NCBI GenBank assembly: GCA_002429615.1
Contig: DJAN01000055.1
Span: 1-14,026 of the forward strand
DNA from: Lysobacteraceae bacterium UBA6001
GTDB lineage: Bacteria; Pseudomonadota; Gammaproteobacteria; Xanthomonadales; Xanthomonadaceae
Reading direction: 5' to 3'
Length of the DNA stretch: 14,026 nt
A program made the position numbers and the translations under genes. Every line of letters starts with the position of its first letter. The first letter of the stretch is position 1. This document shows positions 13,553-14,026 of this stretch, piece by piece. The notes under the pieces were generated by a model. It ran no database searches. It saw only the letters and a program-made list of their open reading frames with translations, and had not been told where the DNA came from.

Positions 13553-14026
13553 TATTGCTTCTTCAACCTGGCCAGCTCCGCGAACGGGTTGACCTTGTCC
13601 AATTCCTCGCTGGTCGCGGTCCATTCGGACTCGACCGCCTCGGTGCCCGGCGCCATCGGCACCACGGGAACCGCCAGCACCAGCTCGTCCTCGATGAGGT
13701 CGGCGGGCTTGAGCATGCCGTCCTCGGGAACCAGCAGGGCCTCGTAATCCGGCGGCAGCGCGGCCTCTTCGTCCTCGCTGCGCACCAACCCCAGGCGCTG
13801 GGTGACCTTCACCGGAAGCAGGAAACGCGTCAGGCTGCGCTGGCATTCCAGCGGCAGCGCCGTTTCGACATGCAATTCGACGTAGGACACCTGCAGTACA
13901 TCGTCCCGGCCGAATTCCAGCGAGTAGTTCACCTCGCCCTCGGTATCGACCAGACTGCCCTGCAGCCGGCGCATTGCCGACAGCGGCAGACTGCCATCGA
14001 AGCACCTGCGCGCCGCGACCATCCGC
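13552..14026 (-). CDS. yceD: YceD family protein (DUF177), 5' end at or beyond the window edge
   Basis: YceD proteins are usually encoded just before rpmF and are linked to 23S rRNA accumulation. From the ATG at 14022 156 residues are visible, with the family features LECQRSLTRFLLPV (58-71), PADLIEDELVLAVPVVP (106-122) and the C-terminal NPFAELARLKK (145-155). The codon before this ATG is Arg and the frame is open to the window edge. Related proteins carry about a dozen residues before the equivalent MVAARR, so the true start is probably outside the window. The protein is acidic and soluble, with no signal peptide in view. Confidence 0.88.
   Translation of the reverse strand, partial: RMVAARRCFDGSLPLSAMRRLQGSLVDTEGEVNYSLEFGRDDVLQVSYVELHVETALPLECQRSLTRFLLPVKVTQRLGLVRSEDEEAALPPDYEALLVPEDGMLKPADLIEDELVLAVPVVPMAPGTEAVESEWTATSEELDKVNPFAELARLKKQ

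Overview
The window is GC-rich chromosomal DNA from a gammaproteobacterium, most likely a member of the Xanthomonadaceae (Xanthomonas, Stenotrophomonas, Pseudoxanthomonas, Luteimonas or Lysobacter group). The evidence is the gene order fabF-pabB-mltG-tmk-holB-pilZ, a PilZ protein of the Xanthomonas type, and REP-type repeats of the GTAGGAGCGGCTTCAGCC kind. Species cannot be fixed from the sequence alone. Nothing suggests a prophage, integron, insertion sequence or CRISPR array; this is mostly core genome.

Layout. Positions 1-2323 (+ strand) hold the end of a citrate synthase-like gene that enters from the left edge, a small membrane protein with a zinc ribbon, and a stand-alone CHAD-domain protein. 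A REP element (2372-2395) lies between the convergent CHAD gene and a small three-helix membrane protein (2416-2760, - strand). Then comes a tRNA-Val(CAC) gene (2887-2961, - strand) with a clear sigma70 promoter and a rho-independent terminator.

From 3029 to the right edge every gene is on the - strand. Read in the direction of transcription (right to left) the order is yceD (cut by the window edge), rpmF, fabH, an unnamed kinase-like membrane protein, fabD, fabG, acpP, fabF, pabB, mltG, tmk, holB, pilZ. The first block is the conserved fatty-acid-synthesis cluster: FabD loads malonyl onto AcpP, FabH starts chains, FabF elongates and FabG reduces. The usual plsX gene is missing between rpmF and fabH. 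A degenerate kinase-fold gene sits between fabH and fabD. The second block joins folate synthesis (pabB), peptidoglycan cleavage (mltG), dTMP phosphorylation (tmk), the clamp-loader delta' subunit (holB) and the pilus factor pilZ. mltG, tmk, holB and pilZ are chained by three ATGA overlaps.

The most interesting points are: the probable pseudokinase in the fab cluster; a PabB with alanine where the PabB lysine nucleophile is expected; a recurring pattern of GC stem-loops a few bases after stop codons, several of which pair fully only in the transcribed RNA; a textbook terminator lying just upstream of acpP; and an 8-bp inverted repeat overlapping a possible -10 box before a GTG-started fabD.
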